64,000 nucleotides of DNA from Actinocatenispora thailandica (GCF_016865425.1 NZ_AP023355.1:4400198-4464197), one strand, 5' to 3'; shown: positions 24,821-34,580, counted from the first letter of the stretch. Translations and numbers: made by a program. The notes: a model not told the origin generated them from the sequence alone.

Positions 24821-25387
24821 TCAGCCGGTCTCGGCGGCGTTGCGGGCCTGGGCCAGGTAACCGGCGACCACGTCGTGATCCGGTCCGATCACCGCGGTGC
24901 CCTCGTCGTACCGCAGCGCCCAGTGCAGCCCGTCGCGGCCGGGGATGCGCCGGGCCACCACCCGGACGCCGCCGTTCGGCAGCTCGTGGTGGGTGGAGAA
25001 CGCGACGCTCTTCGTCACCCGGACCCGGATCTGGTACGGCAGCTCGCCCGGGTCGTCGATCCGGTAGACCAGCGGCTCGTCGTCGGCGAACACGTCGGCC
25101 GGCGCGTCCGGCGCCTCGCCCGCGGACCGGACCAGCCGCGCCGGGATCACCGTCAGCTGCCGGCCGGACCAGGTGGCCTTGTGGATCTCGTGCCAGCCGA
25201 GCCGGTCGTGGTGTCCCGGCAGCCACAGCCCGCGGTCGGTGGCCACCAGGTAGCCGTCGCCGGCAGTTCCGCCGGCCGAATGCCCGCCGGCGACCGGCGC
25301 CCAGGCGACCAGGCGTTCGGCGGCCTCGAACGGCCGCTTCGCCTCGGCCGGCAGGCGGCTTCGCCGGATCCGCGCGAAAAGTCCCAT
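24821..25387 (-). CDS. Conserved hypothetical protein downstream of dnaG
   Basis: This 188-aa protein starts MGLFARIRRSRLPAEAK and has a beta-rich PH-like body (GDGYLVATDRGLWLPG, WHEIHKATWSGRQLTVIPA, YQIRVRVTKSVAFSTHHEL) and a C-terminal VIGPDHDVVAGYLAQA helix. Proteins of this kind are commonly encoded just after dnaG in actinomycetes; their function is unknown to me. Its ATG forms a TGATG overlap with the corrected dnaG stop, so the pair is coupled. Confidence 0.7.
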   Translation of the reverse strand: MGLFARIRRSRLPAEAKRPFEAAERLVAWAPVAGGHSAGGTAGDGYLVATDRGLWLPGHHDRLGWHEIHKATWSGRQLTVIPARLVRSAGEAPDAPADVFADDEPLVYRIDDPGELPYQIRVRVTKSVAFSTHHELPNGGVRVVARRIPGRDGLHWALRYDEGTAVIGPDHDVVAGYLAQARNAAETG

Positions 25388-27253
25388 CACAACCCCCGGT
25401 GGCCTGCTCGCGCAACGCCTGCGCGTGCTGCTCCAGCGACGCCACCTCACCGAACAGCGACAGGTACTCGTCCTTGTGCTGCACCGGATTGGTGCGCTGC
25501 AGCTTCGACTTGACCGCCTTGATCCGCTCCTCGATGACCGGCAGCTGCAGCGAGGCGAGCGTGATCGACACGTACCGCGGGTCGGGGTCGCCGTCGTAGC
25601 GCAGCGGCTCGACCGCCAGCTCGGTGACCAGCGCCTGGCCGGCCAGGTCGACGCAGCCCGAACGGACCTGCTCGATCCAGGTCGGTCCACCGCCGGCGCT
25701 CGCCGCTCCCCCGGCCGCCGCGATGGCCTCCCGGACCGCGGCGTGCACCGGGTGCCCGTACGGGGTGGCGTCGACGGCGTCGAACAGCGGCCCGGCGAGC
25801 TGCGGGTGCTGCACGGCGAGCTTCAGCGCCTCCCGCTCGACCAGGGCCCGCCGCGAGTTCGGCACCGCGCTCGGTGCCGCCGGGCGGCCCGGCCGGCCGC
25901 CGGCGTCGGGCCGCCGGCCACCGTGCCGCAACGCGTCCGCGACCGCGGCCCGGGCCTCCTCGGTGTCGACCCCGACGTGCCGGGCGAGGAACCCCACGTA
26001 CCGGTCCCGCAGGTCGCGCTGCTTGATGTCGGCGACCATCCGGGCCCCGGCCCGCAGCGCACCGGCCTGACCCTCGGCGCTGTCCAGGTCGTAGCCCTGC
26101 ACGGTGGTGCGCAGCGCGAAGTTGATCAGGCGTTCGCTGTCCGCGATCAGGTCGCGGACCGCCGCGTCGCCCTTCGCCAGCCGCAGCTCGCACGGGTCCA
26201 TGTTGTCCCCGCCGATCGCGACCATGCTGCGGGCGGCGAACTTGTGGTCGTCCGAGAACGCCCGCAGCGCCGCCTTCTGACCCGCCGCGTCGCCGTCGAA
26301 GGTGAACACGATGGTGCCGGCGTCGGAGTCCAGCAGCAGCCGCCGCAGCACCGAGATGTGCCCGTCGCCGAACGCGGTACCGCAGGTGGCGACCGCGGTC
26401 GGTACGCCGGCGAGGTGGCAGGCCATCACGTCGGTGTAGCCCTCCACGATCACCGCCTTGTTCTGCTTGGCGATCTCCCGCTTGGCCTGGTCGATGCCGT
26501 ACAGCACGTGCGACTTCTTGTAGATCGGCGTCTCCGGCGTGTTCAGGTACTTCGGGCCGTCGTCGTGGTCGAACAGCTTGCGCGCGCCGAACCCGACCAC
26601 GTCGCCGGACAGGTCCTTGATCGGCCAGATCAGCCGGCCGCGAAACCGGTCGATCAGGTTGCCGGACCGGGCCTCCCGGATCAGCCCGGCGGTGATCAGG
26701 TCCTTCGCCTGGTACCCCTTGGCGCGCAGGTGCTTGCCCAGCGCGTCCCACGAGTCGGGGCGAAGCCGCAGCCGAACCGCAGCGCCGCGTCCCGGTCGAA
26801 CCCGCGCTGCGCGAGAAACTCCCGCGCGGTCCGGGCGCCGGGCGAGCCGAGCTGCTCGGCGTAGAACGCGGCGGCGTCGGCGTGCGCGGCGACCAGCGTG
26901 CGACGGCTGCCGGTGTCCTCCCGGCGCCGGGGCCCACCGTCACCCGACTCCTCGTACCGCAGGGTGATGCCGACCATGCCGGCGAGCCGCTCGACCGACT
27001 CGGAGAAGGTGAGGTGATCGGTCTCCATCAGGAAACTGATCGCGTCGCCGCCCTTGCCGCAGCCGAAGCAGTAGAAGACCCCGCGCTGCGGGGTGACGTT
27101 GAAGCTCGGCGACTTCTCCTCGTGGAACGGGCACAGGCCCTTGAGGTTGCCGCCACCGGCCGGACGCAGCGTCACCTGACCGCCGATGACCTCGACGATC
27201 GACACCCGTTCCCGTACTGCGGCGATGTCCGCCGCCACGATCCGACCCGCCAT
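25387..27253 (-). CDS. dnaG: DNA primase DnaG (two apparent single-base losses)
   Basis: DnaG synthesises RNA primers at the replication fork. In order there are the zinc-binding domain (CPFHEEKSPSF, FYCFGCGKGGDAI), the RNA polymerase domain with VIVEGYTDVMA and the metal-binding FTFDGDAAGQKAA, and a C-terminal DnaB-interacting helical domain. The N-terminal part and the rest are in different frames, joined if one C is added to the minus-strand C4 run at 26757-26760. A second added base in the run at 25393-25397 makes the protein end ATGGL in a TGATG overlap with the next gene. That gives 622 aa, a normal length. dnaG is essential, so sequencing error is likelier than mutation. Confidence 0.85.
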
Positions 27254-27457
27254 CTGAGCCTGGCCACCTCCCACACGCGCCGCCTCCATCCTGCCGCGCC
27301 GCGGCGACACCCGCGTCGGCGCCCACCCCCGGCTCCCGGACCAGCTGCCCCGGGGGCGACCGACCGGCGGTGAAACGCCTGGTCGACAGGGATGAGACCG
27401 GACCGAACGACCGATTCGGCCACCGAGCACACCGGCCGGTGCATCCGGCCGCAGCGG

Positions 27458-27916
27458 TCAGTGGGTCGGTGGCTCCCAGTCGGCGAGCCGGACCATCAGG
27501 TCACCGGCGACGCGCAGCAGGTCACGCTCGGCGGTGGTCAGCTCGGCATCCATCGCCGCCGCGAGCCAGGCTCGCCGGGCCCGGGTGTCCTCGTCGAACA
27601 CGCGGCGGCCGGTCTCGGTCAGGGAGACCAGGATCTGCCGCCGGTCGTTCGGGTCGGGGCCGCGCTCGATGAGACCGTTCTCGGCCATCCCCGCCACGAT
27701 CCGGGTCATCGACTGCGGCGCCACCCTCAGCGAGGCCGCCAGCCCGCCGGTGGTCATGGTGCCGCGCACCGACAGCCGCAGCAACACCCCGAGCACGGCC
27801 AGTGACAGCCCGGTCCGTGGCCGCTCGGCTCGCATCCGGCTGCCGAGCCGGCTCACCCCGGCCAGCACCCGGTCCGCCGCCGCCACGCTGGCCCGATCCG
27901 GCCCGACCCTTGCCAT
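27458..27916 (-). CDS. MarR family transcriptional regulator
   Basis: This 152-aa winged-helix regulator has LSLAVLGVLLRLSVRG, the recognition helix AASLRVAPQSMTRIVAGM, and the wing LIERGPDPNDRRQILVSLTETG, with terminal dimerisation helices. It lies 55 bp after the ABC exporter gene in the same direction and probably controls it. A very similar MarR gene at 44200-44643 precedes an MFS exporter. Confidence 0.88.
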   Translation of the reverse strand: MARVGPDRASVAAADRVLAGVSRLGSRMRAERPRTGLSLAVLGVLLRLSVRGTMTTGGLAASLRVAPQSMTRIVAGMAENGLIERGPDPNDRRQILVSLTETGRRVFDEDTRARRAWLAAAMDAELTTAERDLLRVAGDLMVRLADWEPPTH

Positions 27917-27971
27917 GTCCGCGAGCCTAGCCGCCGCGCCGGCCACCCACCGCACACGCCGGCGGGCCGGA

Positions 27972-29753
27972 TCAGGGCGCCGCGGCGTGCCCGGACGCGA
28001 CCAGCGACGCGTACCGGCCACCGGCGGCGACCAGCTCGGCATGCCGGCCGCGTTCGACGATCGAACCGGCGTGCAGGACGACGATCTCGTCCGCGTCCCG
28101 GACGGTGGACAGCCGGTGTGCGATGGCGATGGTGGTACGGCCGGCGGCCGCCGCGTCGAGCGCCAGCTGCACCTCGCGTTCGGTACCGGTGTCCAGCGCG
28201 CTCGTCGCCTCGTCCAGGATCAGTACCGGCGGGTCGCGCAGCAGCACCCGGGCGATGGCGAGCCGCTGCCGCTCACCGCCGGAGAAGCGGAAGCCGCGCT
28301 CACCGACGACCGTGTCGTACCCGTCGGGCAGCGCGGCGATCGCGTCGTGCACCCGCGCCGCCCGGCACGCGGCCACCAGGTCGGCGTCGCTGGCATCCGG
28401 CCGGGCGAACCGCAGGTTGGCCGCGACCGTGTCGTGGAACAGGTACGTCTCCTGGGACACCAGCCCGACCACGGCGGCGAGCGAGTCGAGCGTGGCCGCC
28501 CGCACGTCGGTACCGCCGATGGTCACCGCACCGCGCTGCGGGTCGTAGAGCCGGGCGATCAGGTACGCCAGGGTGGTCTTGCCGGAACCGGTGGCGCCGA
28601 CGATCGCCAGCCGGCGGCCCGCCGGTACGGTCAGGTCGATGCCCCGCAACGTCCAGTCGTCGCGGTCGTCGTCGCCGTAGCGGAACCAGACGTCGCGCAG
28701 CGCCACCTCGGCCGCGCCGGCGACCGCGAGCGGAGTCGCACCGGGTGCCTCGGCGATGTCGACGGGCAGGTCGAGCACCTCGAAGATGCGGGTGAACAGC
28801 GCCATCGAGGCGGACACACCCTGGCCGATGCCCTGCATGGTGCCGATCGGCGAGACCAGCCGGTTCAGCATGCTGGTGAAGGCGACCACGGTGCCCAGCG
28901 TGCTCGGGTGGATGCCGTGCGCGAACTGGACGCCGGCCAGCCAGTACACGACGGCGGGGACCGCGACCAGGCTGGCCCGGCGGGACGCCGTCGACCAGCG
29001 CCCCATCATCGACGCGGCGATCTCCAGCCGAGAAACCTCGCGCGACTCGGCCACGAACCGGTCGCGCAGCTCGTCCCGGTTGCCCATCGTCTTCGCCAGC
29101 AGGATGCCGGACACCGACAGGGACTCGCTGGTCAGTGCGGTCAGCCCGCTGATGCGTCGTTGCCGGTGGCCGGCCACGGCCCGCCGGCGGCGTCCCAGCC
29201 GGGGCGTGAGCAGCAGCATCCCGGGCACCACCACGAGCGCGACCAGTGCCAGCTGCCAGTCGAGTACCACCAGCGCGACCGCCACCGCGAGCGCCGACAC
29301 TCCACTTTGGACCATCGCGGTGACGGTGTTGGTCAGCACCGCGTCGACGCCGGCGATGTCGCTGGTGATGCGGGACAGCGTGGCGCCGGCGCGGGTCCTG
29401 GTGAAGTAGCCGAGCGACATCCGTTGCAGGTGCTCGTACACCGCGACCCGGACGTCGTGCATGATGCCCTGGCCGATCACGTTCGACAGCCGGTTGGTGA
29501 CGGCCGACAGCATCGCGGTACCGGCGGCCGAGGCGAGCATGCCGAGCGCGAGCAGGCTCAGCAACGGTACGTCCCGTTCCGGTATCGCCCGGTCCAGGAT
29601 CTCCCGGAGCAGGAACGGCGCGCTGACGCTCACCCCGGCCTGCAGCACCAGGAGCGCGACCAGGCCGGTGAGCCGCCGCCGGTAACCGACGAACAGCGCG
29701 GCGATCCGCCGTACCGGCACTCCCGGTTCGCTCTCGCGAGATTTGCTACGCAT
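27972..29753 (-). CDS. ABC transporter, fused permease and ATPase (exporter half-transporter)
   Basis: This 593-aa type IV exporter subunit has an N-terminal six-helix transmembrane domain at about residues 15-310. The nucleotide-binding domain follows, with Walker A GATGSGKTT, Q-loop LVSQETYLF, signature FSGGERQRLA, Walker B VLILDEATSALD and H-loop IAHRLST. It would work as a homodimer exporting lipids, peptides or drugs. ATG 29753 begins MRSKSRESEP; longer upstream frames lack signals. It is followed by a marR gene, suggesting an efflux operon. Confidence 0.9.
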   Translation of the reverse strand: MRSKSRESEPGVPVRRIAALFVGYRRRLTGLVALLVLQAGVSVSAPFLLREILDRAIPERDVPLLSLLALGMLASAAGTAMLSAVTNRLSNVIGQGIMHDVRVAVYEHLQRMSLGYFTRTRAGATLSRITSDIAGVDAVLTNTVTAMVQSGVSALAVAVALVVLDWQLALVALVVVPGMLLLTPRLGRRRRAVAGHRQRRISGLTALTSESLSVSGILLAKTMGNRDELRDRFVAESREVSRLEIAASMMGRWSTASRRASLVAVPAVVYWLAGVQFAHGIHPSTLGTVVAFTSMLNRLVSPIGTMQGIGQGVSASMALFTRIFEVLDLPVDIAEAPGATPLAVAGAAEVALRDVWFRYGDDDRDDWTLRGIDLTVPAGRRLAIVGATGSGKTTLAYLIARLYDPQRGAVTIGGTDVRAATLDSLAAVVGLVSQETYLFHDTVAANLRFARPDASDADLVAACRAARVHDAIAALPDGYDTVVGERGFRFSGGERQRLAIARVLLRDPPVLILDEATSALDTGTEREVQLALDAAAAGRTTIAIAHRLSTVRDADEIVVLHAGSIVERGRHAELVAAGGRYASLVASGHAAAP

Positions 29754-30003
29754 ATGTTGACTATCTACTGCGCACGGGACGGGGTCAAATCGATTCACGA
29801 AGCGCGATCGGGCGAAAGCTCCCGACCATTCCTTCAGCAGGTGTTTATCAATGGGCCGTCGGCTTCGGCCTGCACACCCGGGAAGGGGTAGCGGACGCCG
29901 CGGGTGGACCCGACCGGTCTTCGACGTCATCGACCGATCGGCCGGTACCCGACACGGAGTCCGACCGGTACCGTCGCGTCGCTCTCACCCAGAAAGGACT
30001 CCG

Positions 30004-30342
30004 ATGTCGCAACCGACGACGCACCGACTCACCGACGAGCGACTGGCCTGGCTGGCCGTCCGCGACCACTTCGCCGCGGTGGCCCGTCGGCTCGGGGTGC
30101 TTGGCACCGCGGCGCTGATCTTGGCTTTCCTGGGTGGCGGCGGGCGCAGCCGGGGCGCGATGGTCGCCGATGACCAGCGCCACGCCATGACCGGCAAGCT
30201 GGGTGACTACGCGTTCGCGGTGGACGACGCGGCCCGCACGCTGAACAAGGACGAGCGCGCCCGGCTGCGGGCCACCGGCGAGGTACCGGACTGGTTCGTC
30301 GCCGACGTCGAGCGCCGCTTCAAGGAGCTGCGCAAGCGCTGA
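30004..30342 (+). CDS. Hypothetical protein with one membrane segment
   Basis: This 112-aa protein has a hydrophilic N-terminus, one short hydrophobic segment (LGVLGTAALILAFLGG, about residues 30-45) and a charged C-terminal helix ending in KELRKR. A family is not recognised. AGAAAGGACTCCG precedes the ATG. It stands alone and is convergent with a GNAT gene, with a hairpin between them. Confidence 0.6.
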   Translation: MSQPTTHRLTDERLAWLAVRDHFAAVARRLGVLGTAALILAFLGGGGRSRGAMVADDQRHAMTGKLGDYAFAVDDAARTLNKDERARLRATGEVPDWFVADVERRFKELRKR

Positions 30343-30475
30343 TCACCGCGGTGGGCCCGGCGCGCCGGGCAGAGCCACCCCGCACGCCGCGTCGGCGCCG
30401 AGCCGGTCGGGCCGGCCATCCGCCGGGCACCACGGGACCCGCCGGCCGTCGCGATGTCCGCGTGAGGAGCTAGGA

Positions 30476-30529
30476 CGTGTCTTCATGGCCAGCCACCCGG
30501 CTGCGCCGGGGCGGAGCCATGAAGACACG
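30476..30529. terminator. Strong hairpin between convergent genes
   Basis: A perfect 14-bp inverted repeat CGTGTCTTCATGGC (30476-30489) and its complement (30516-30529) enclose a second small stem CCCGG...CCGGG. It lies between two convergent genes, so a bidirectional terminator is likely. The long perfect arms also resemble a small palindromic mobile repeat. Confidence 0.6.
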
Positions 30530-30533
30530 CTCT

Positions 30534-31070
30534 TTAGGGGGCGACCCGGGTGCGGTCCGGGGCGAGGTAGCTGTGCACGACCGGGCGGTCCGCGTCCGGG
30601 CCGGTCCACCAGGACGCCGACGTGGTGGCGACCCGGCGCCAGCCGAGCCGCTCGTACAGCGCGGTCGGACCGCCCCAGCGGGCGTCGAGCACGTCCAGTG
30701 CGCAGCGGCGACCACGGTCGGCCGCCGCGGCGACCGCGGTGTCGATCAGCCGGGCCCCGGCGCCGGTACCGCGAGCCCGCGGCGCCACGAACAGCCGGCT
30801 GACGCTCGCCAGCCGCGCCGCGGGAAGCCGGGCCGCGCCCGCGACCGCGTCCCGCAGTTCCAGGTCGCTGCCGTCACGCAGCAGCAGCTGGCCGACCACC
30901 TCGTCGCCGATGGTGCACACCCAGGCGTCGAGCACCCCGTTCGGGCACAGCCAGCCGACCGGGTCCGCGGGCCACACCAGCGGGTACGCGTCCTGCCGCT
31001 GCACGATGCGCAGCGCGGCGACGCAGCCGGGCAGGTCGTCGTCGCGGCGCGGGCGAATGATCGTCTGCAC
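30534..31070 (-). CDS. GNAT family N-acetyltransferase
   Basis: This 178-aa GNAT has an N-terminal TIIRPRRDDDLPGCVAALRIV segment. The acetyl-CoA loop is FVAPRARGTGAGARL, and TALYERLGWRRV is at the C-terminal end. It shares organisation and segments (YPL..W.....G.LDAWV) with the GNAT of the tRNA-Asn element at 17319-17852. The GTG start at 31070 was chosen because the domain begins there. The substrate is unknown. Confidence 0.83.
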   Translation of the reverse strand: MQTIIRPRRDDDLPGCVAALRIVQRQDAYPLVWPADPVGWLCPNGVLDAWVCTIGDEVVGQLLLRDGSDLELRDAVAGAARLPAARLASVSRLFVAPRARGTGAGARLIDTAVAAAADRGRRCALDVLDARWGGPTALYERLGWRRVATTSASWWTGPDADRPVVHSYLAPDRTRVAP

Positions 31071-31409
31071 GGCGCAACGGTACGGCCTTCCCGGGCGGGC
31101 GCCCGAACGGACCCGACGGCGACCCGGTTCCAGGAAGGAGCCGGGCGACGCCACCGCGACCGCGGTGACACCACCCCCGGTGGCACCGAGGGTGCCATCG
31201 AGTGCCAATGGCGCAGCGCCTCCTTCCCGCACCCCGACCCGGTCGCACTGCCACCCGGGATACCCACACTGAACTGCGGAAACAGTCCAGGCCCCGGCAA
31301 CCGGGAGGGCGGCCCGGACGCGCCGATCCACCTCGCCACGGCAACACCGATCCACCGGCGTGCCAATTTGGCACTTGTGATGACGTCAACGATGTGCCAT
31401 GCTGACGTC
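31071..31409. promoter_or_regulatory. Intergenic region with palindromes upstream of the ribbon-helix-helix gene
   Basis: This 339-bp gap has no supported gene. Its right third contains a 15-bp palindrome, GTGCCAA-T-TTGGCAC, at 31360-31374 and the first of two TGACGTCA sites at 31381-31388. These mark the control region of the operon that follows. Confidence 0.55.
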
Positions 31410-31411
31410 AT
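31380..31411 (+). promoter_or_regulatory. Paired TGACGTCA operator overlapping a start codon
   Basis: Two identical 8-bp palindromes, TGACGTCA, start at 31381 and 31403, exactly 22 bp (two helical turns) apart; flanking bases extend them to a 9-bp inverted pair. The second includes the A of the start codon at 31410. Tandem short palindromes at integral turns are typical ribbon-helix-helix protein sites, which fits the gene they precede. Confidence 0.65.
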
Positions 31412-31922
31412 GGAGCTGAACACCTACGTCCGACAGCTTCACGACCAGCTCGTGGCCGTGGCCGAGACCGGGGATCCGGCGGCACGCGCGTTCCTCGATC
31501 GGCTGATCGTGGCGCTGGAGCCGGCCGCGCGACTGGCGCTGCTGGACGCGCTGTCCGCCGCGGCGGCCGAGATCACCCAGGACCTGGCCCCCGGTTCGGT
31601 CGAGGTCCGGTTGCGGGCCGGCGAGCCGGAGTTCGCGGTCAGCACGCCGGCCACCGAGCAGCCCGGCGCCGGGACCGAACCACCGGCGGCACCGATCGTC
31701 GACGACGACACCGACGGCCCGATGGTTCGGCTCAACCTTCGACTCTCCGAGTCACTCAAGAACCGCATCGAGCGGGCCGCAGCACGGCAGGGCCGGTCCG
31801 CCAACGCCTGGCTGGCCCGGGCCGCCACGGCCGCCCTGGCCGCGGAGGACACCGAACCGCCCACCACCCACGCCGCCCCCGGCCGCGGCTCGCACCGACG
31901 GCAAACCGGCTGGGTGCGCTGA
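31410..31922 (+). CDS. Ribbon-helix-helix regulator with helical N-terminal domain
   Basis: This 170-aa protein has a helical N-terminal half (MELNTYVRQLHDQLVAVA, LDRLIVALEPAARLALLDAL), an acidic linker and a C-terminal Arc/HicB-like domain. The beta strand is MVRLNLRLSESLKNRIERAA and the following helix is QGRSANAWLARAATAAL, at about 110-150. The ATG overlaps a TGACGTCA palindrome and no Shine-Dalgarno is visible, so translation may be leaderless and autorepressed. It precedes the DUF4097 and ABC genes and is probably their regulator. Confidence 0.7.
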   Translation: MELNTYVRQLHDQLVAVAETGDPAARAFLDRLIVALEPAARLALLDALSAAAAEITQDLAPGSVEVRLRAGEPEFAVSTPATEQPGAGTEPPAAPIVDDDTDGPMVRLNLRLSESLKNRIERAAARQGRSANAWLARAATAALAAEDTEPPTTHAAPGRGSHRRQTGWVR

Positions 31923-31961
31923 CATCCGCACCGCCCACCACGTACCGCAACGGAGACCGCC

Positions 31962-32807
31962 ATGCCCAGCTACGACACACCCGAACCCATCTCGGTGACC
32001 GCGGACCTGTTCGTCGGCAACCTCACCGTGCACGCCACCGACCGCACCAGCACCGTGGTCGAGGTGGTACCGACCGACCCGAACGACGAGTCGAACGTGC
32101 GCGCCGCCGAACAGGCCAGGGTCGAGTACGCCGACGGCGTGCTGCGGATCCGCAGCACCCGACTGCGCAACTGGATCTCCTGGAGCAACAAGACCTGGTC
32201 GATCGACGTGACCATCCAGTTGCCCACCGGATCCGCGGTGCGCAGCTCCGCCACGATGGGCGACGTCGTCACCACCGGCACGCTCGGCGACTGCCAGGTC
32301 AAGTCCGGCACCGGGCGGCTGCGGCTGGAGCGCACCGGTGCGCTGCGGGCCCGCACCGTCGGCGACATCGACATCGGCCGCATCGACGGCACCGCCGAGG
32401 TGTCCACCGGCTCCGGCACCATCCGGATCGGCGCCCTCGGCGGCAACGCCGTGGTCAAGAACTCCAACGGGATGACCGAGATCGACGCGATCACCGGGGA
32501 CGCCCAGGTCCGCTCGTCCAACGGCAACATCACCATCGGCGACGCCGGCGGCAGCGTGCAGGCGCGCACCGCGGCCGGATCGGTCCAGATCGAACGGGCG
32601 ATCCGCGGCAGGGTCGACGCCGAGACCGGGTTCGGCAACCTGCGGATCGGTCTCGCCCACGGCAGCGCCGCCAAGCTCGACCTGGAGACCAAGTTCGGGC
32701 GGATCGACAACACGCTCGACAGCTCCGACGGCCCGGCGCCGTCCGACGAGGTGGTCACCGTCCGGTGCCGCACCTCGTACGGCGAGATCGCGCTCGGCCG
32801 GGCCTGA
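31962..32807 (+). CDS. DUF4097 beta-repeat protein
   Basis: This 281-aa protein consists mostly of short repeated beta strands of the DUF4097 (adhesin-like beta-helix) type. Recurrent units are GTGRLRL, GDIDIGRIDGTAEVSTGSG, GNITIGDAGGSVQARTAAGS and GFGNLRIG. There is no signal peptide. Such genes frequently sit with ABC transporters in actinomycetes; the role may be sensing or scaffolding and is not established. It follows the RHH regulator by 39 bp and precedes the ATPase by 47 bp. Confidence 0.8.
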   Translation: MPSYDTPEPISVTADLFVGNLTVHATDRTSTVVEVVPTDPNDESNVRAAEQARVEYADGVLRIRSTRLRNWISWSNKTWSIDVTIQLPTGSAVRSSATMGDVVTTGTLGDCQVKSGTGRLRLERTGALRARTVGDIDIGRIDGTAEVSTGSGTIRIGALGGNAVVKNSNGMTEIDAITGDAQVRSSNGNITIGDAGGSVQARTAAGSVQIERAIRGRVDAETGFGNLRIGLAHGSAAKLDLETKFGRIDNTLDSSDGPAPSDEVVTVRCRTSYGEIALGRA

Positions 32808-32854
32808 CCCACCACCACCCCACGAACCTGACCACCCAGAAAGGAGTCGGGGCG

Positions 32855-33637
32855 ATGACTGCTGCGCCGGCTATCCAGGTCAAGGGACTGCGCAAGTCCT
32901 ACCAGAAACTCCAGGTGCTCAAGGGCGTCGACTTCGACGTACCGCGCGGGAGCATCTTCGCGCTGCTCGGCTCCAACGGTGCCGGCAAGACCACCGTGGT
33001 GCGCATCCTCGCCACCCTGCTCGAGCCGGACGACGGTGTCCTGCGCGTCAACGGGCTCGACGTGACCGACCAGCCGGGCAAGGTGCGTGACTCGATCAGC
33101 CTGACCGGGCAGTTCGCGGCGGTGGACGAGATCCTCACCGGCCGGGAGAACCTGGTCATGATCGCGCGGCTGCGGCGAGTCGCCGACCCCCGCCGGGTGG
33201 CCGACGAGCTGCTCGACCGGTTCCGGCTCACCGAGGCGGGCGGGCGGCGGGTCGCGACCTACTCCGGCGGCATGCGCCGCCGGCTGGACATCGCGATGAG
33301 TCTCATCGGCGACCCGGCGGTGATCTTCCTCGACGAGCCGAGTACCGGGCTGGACCCGCAGGCCCGGCTGGAGGTCTGGCAGGTGATCCAGGACCTCGCC
33401 GACAGCGGGACCACGGTGCTGCTGACCACCCAGTACCTGGACGAGGCGGAGAAGCTCGCCGACCGCATCGCGATCCTGCACGAGGGCACGATCATCGTCT
33501 CCGGCACGCTCGCCGAGCTGCGGCAGCTGCTACCGCCGGCGCAGGTGGAGTACGTGGAGCGGCAGCCGACGCTGGAGGACATCTTCCTGGCGATCGTCGA
33601 CGGCGACGACACCCGCCAGAAGCAGAAGCAGTCGTGA
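32855..33637 (+). CDS. ABC transporter ATP-binding protein (DrrA-like)
   Basis: This 260-aa ATPase has Walker A GSNGAGKTT, Q-loop SLTGQFAAVDE, signature YSGGMRRRLD, Walker B VIFLDEPSTGLD and H-loop TTQYLDEAEKL. The H-loop has Gln where His is usual, as in many DrrA-like proteins. The C-terminus (EYVERQPTLEDIFLAI) matches the daunorubicin-resistance type. AAAGGAG precedes the ATG. It works with the permease at 33702. Confidence 0.9.
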   Translation: MTAAPAIQVKGLRKSYQKLQVLKGVDFDVPRGSIFALLGSNGAGKTTVVRILATLLEPDDGVLRVNGLDVTDQPGKVRDSISLTGQFAAVDEILTGRENLVMIARLRRVADPRRVADELLDRFRLTEAGGRRVATYSGGMRRRLDIAMSLIGDPAVIFLDEPSTGLDPQARLEVWQVIQDLADSGTTVLLTTQYLDEAEKLADRIAILHEGTIIVSGTLAELRQLLPPAQVEYVERQPTLEDIFLAIVDGDDTRQKQKQS

Positions 33638-33701
33638 ACCGGCGCGGCACCCGCGGCGCGGGAACCGGCCGGATGGATGTTTCGACGAAGGAGGAACGCT
33701 C

Positions 33702-34463
33702 GTGACCACCCACACCCTCAGCGACACCGGCGTGATGCTCGGGCGCTCCATGCGGCACATCACCCGCAGCCTGGACACCATCATCACCGTCACGATCATG
33801 CCGATCGGGTTCATGCTGCTGTTCGTCTTCGTGTTCGGCGGCGCGATCCAGGCCGGCACCGACCACTACGTCGACTACCTGATGCCCGGCATCCTGCTCA
33901 TCGCGATCGCGAGCGGCATCTCCTACACCGCGTTCCGGCTGTTCAACGACCTCAAGGGCGGCATCTTCGAACGGTTCCACTCGATGCCGATCGCCCGGTC
34001 CTCGGTGCTGTGGGGACACGTACTGACCTCGCTGGTGTCCAACCTGGTCTCGGTGGCGATCATCGTCGGGGTCGGCTTCGCGATCGGCTTCCGCTCCCCG
34101 GCCGGGGTTGCGGCCTGGCTCGCCGTGGTCGGCATCCTGGTGCTGTTCACGCTCGCACTGACCTGGATCGCGGTGATCGCCGGGCTGTCCGCGTCCTCCC
34201 CGGACGGGGCGACCGCGTTCTCCTACCCGATCATCTTCCTGCCGTTCGTCAGCTCGGCGTTCGTACCCACCGACACGATGCCCGGGCCGGTCCGCGCCTT
34301 CGCCGAGAACCAGCCGGTCACCTCGATCGTGAACGCGATCCGGGCGTTGCTGGCCCGGCAGCCGGTCGGCCACGACATCTGGATCGCGCTCGCCTGGTGC
34401 GTCGGCATCCTGGTCGCCGCGTACGCGGTGGCGATGGTCGTCTACCGGCGCAAGATCGGCTGA
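33702..34463 (+). CDS. ABC-2 type exporter permease (DrrB-like)
   Basis: This 253-aa protein has six predicted transmembrane helices, the early IMPIGFMLLFVFVFGGAI segment, the gating motif KGGIFERFHSMPIARSSVLWGH, and FLPFVSSAFVPTDTMP near the end, as in DrrB-type drug exporters. The GTG at 33702 has AAGGAGG at the right distance. It is the last gene of the RHH-DUF4097-ABC operon. Cargo unknown. Confidence 0.9.
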   Translation: MTTHTLSDTGVMLGRSMRHITRSLDTIITVTIMPIGFMLLFVFVFGGAIQAGTDHYVDYLMPGILLIAIASGISYTAFRLFNDLKGGIFERFHSMPIARSSVLWGHVLTSLVSNLVSVAIIVGVGFAIGFRSPAGVAAWLAVVGILVLFTLALTWIAVIAGLSASSPDGATAFSYPIIFLPFVSSAFVPTDTMPGPVRAFAENQPVTSIVNAIRALLARQPVGHDIWIALAWCVGILVAAYAVAMVVYRRKIG

Positions 34464-34580
34464 CCGACCGGCTACCGGCCGCCCCGGCACCGTGCGGGGC
34501 GGCCGGTTCCGTGGTTCCCGGCACTGGCCGGGCGCCGCGACGCGCGCCGTCCGGCCGGCGCGGGCGGCCCGGTGGAGCGA

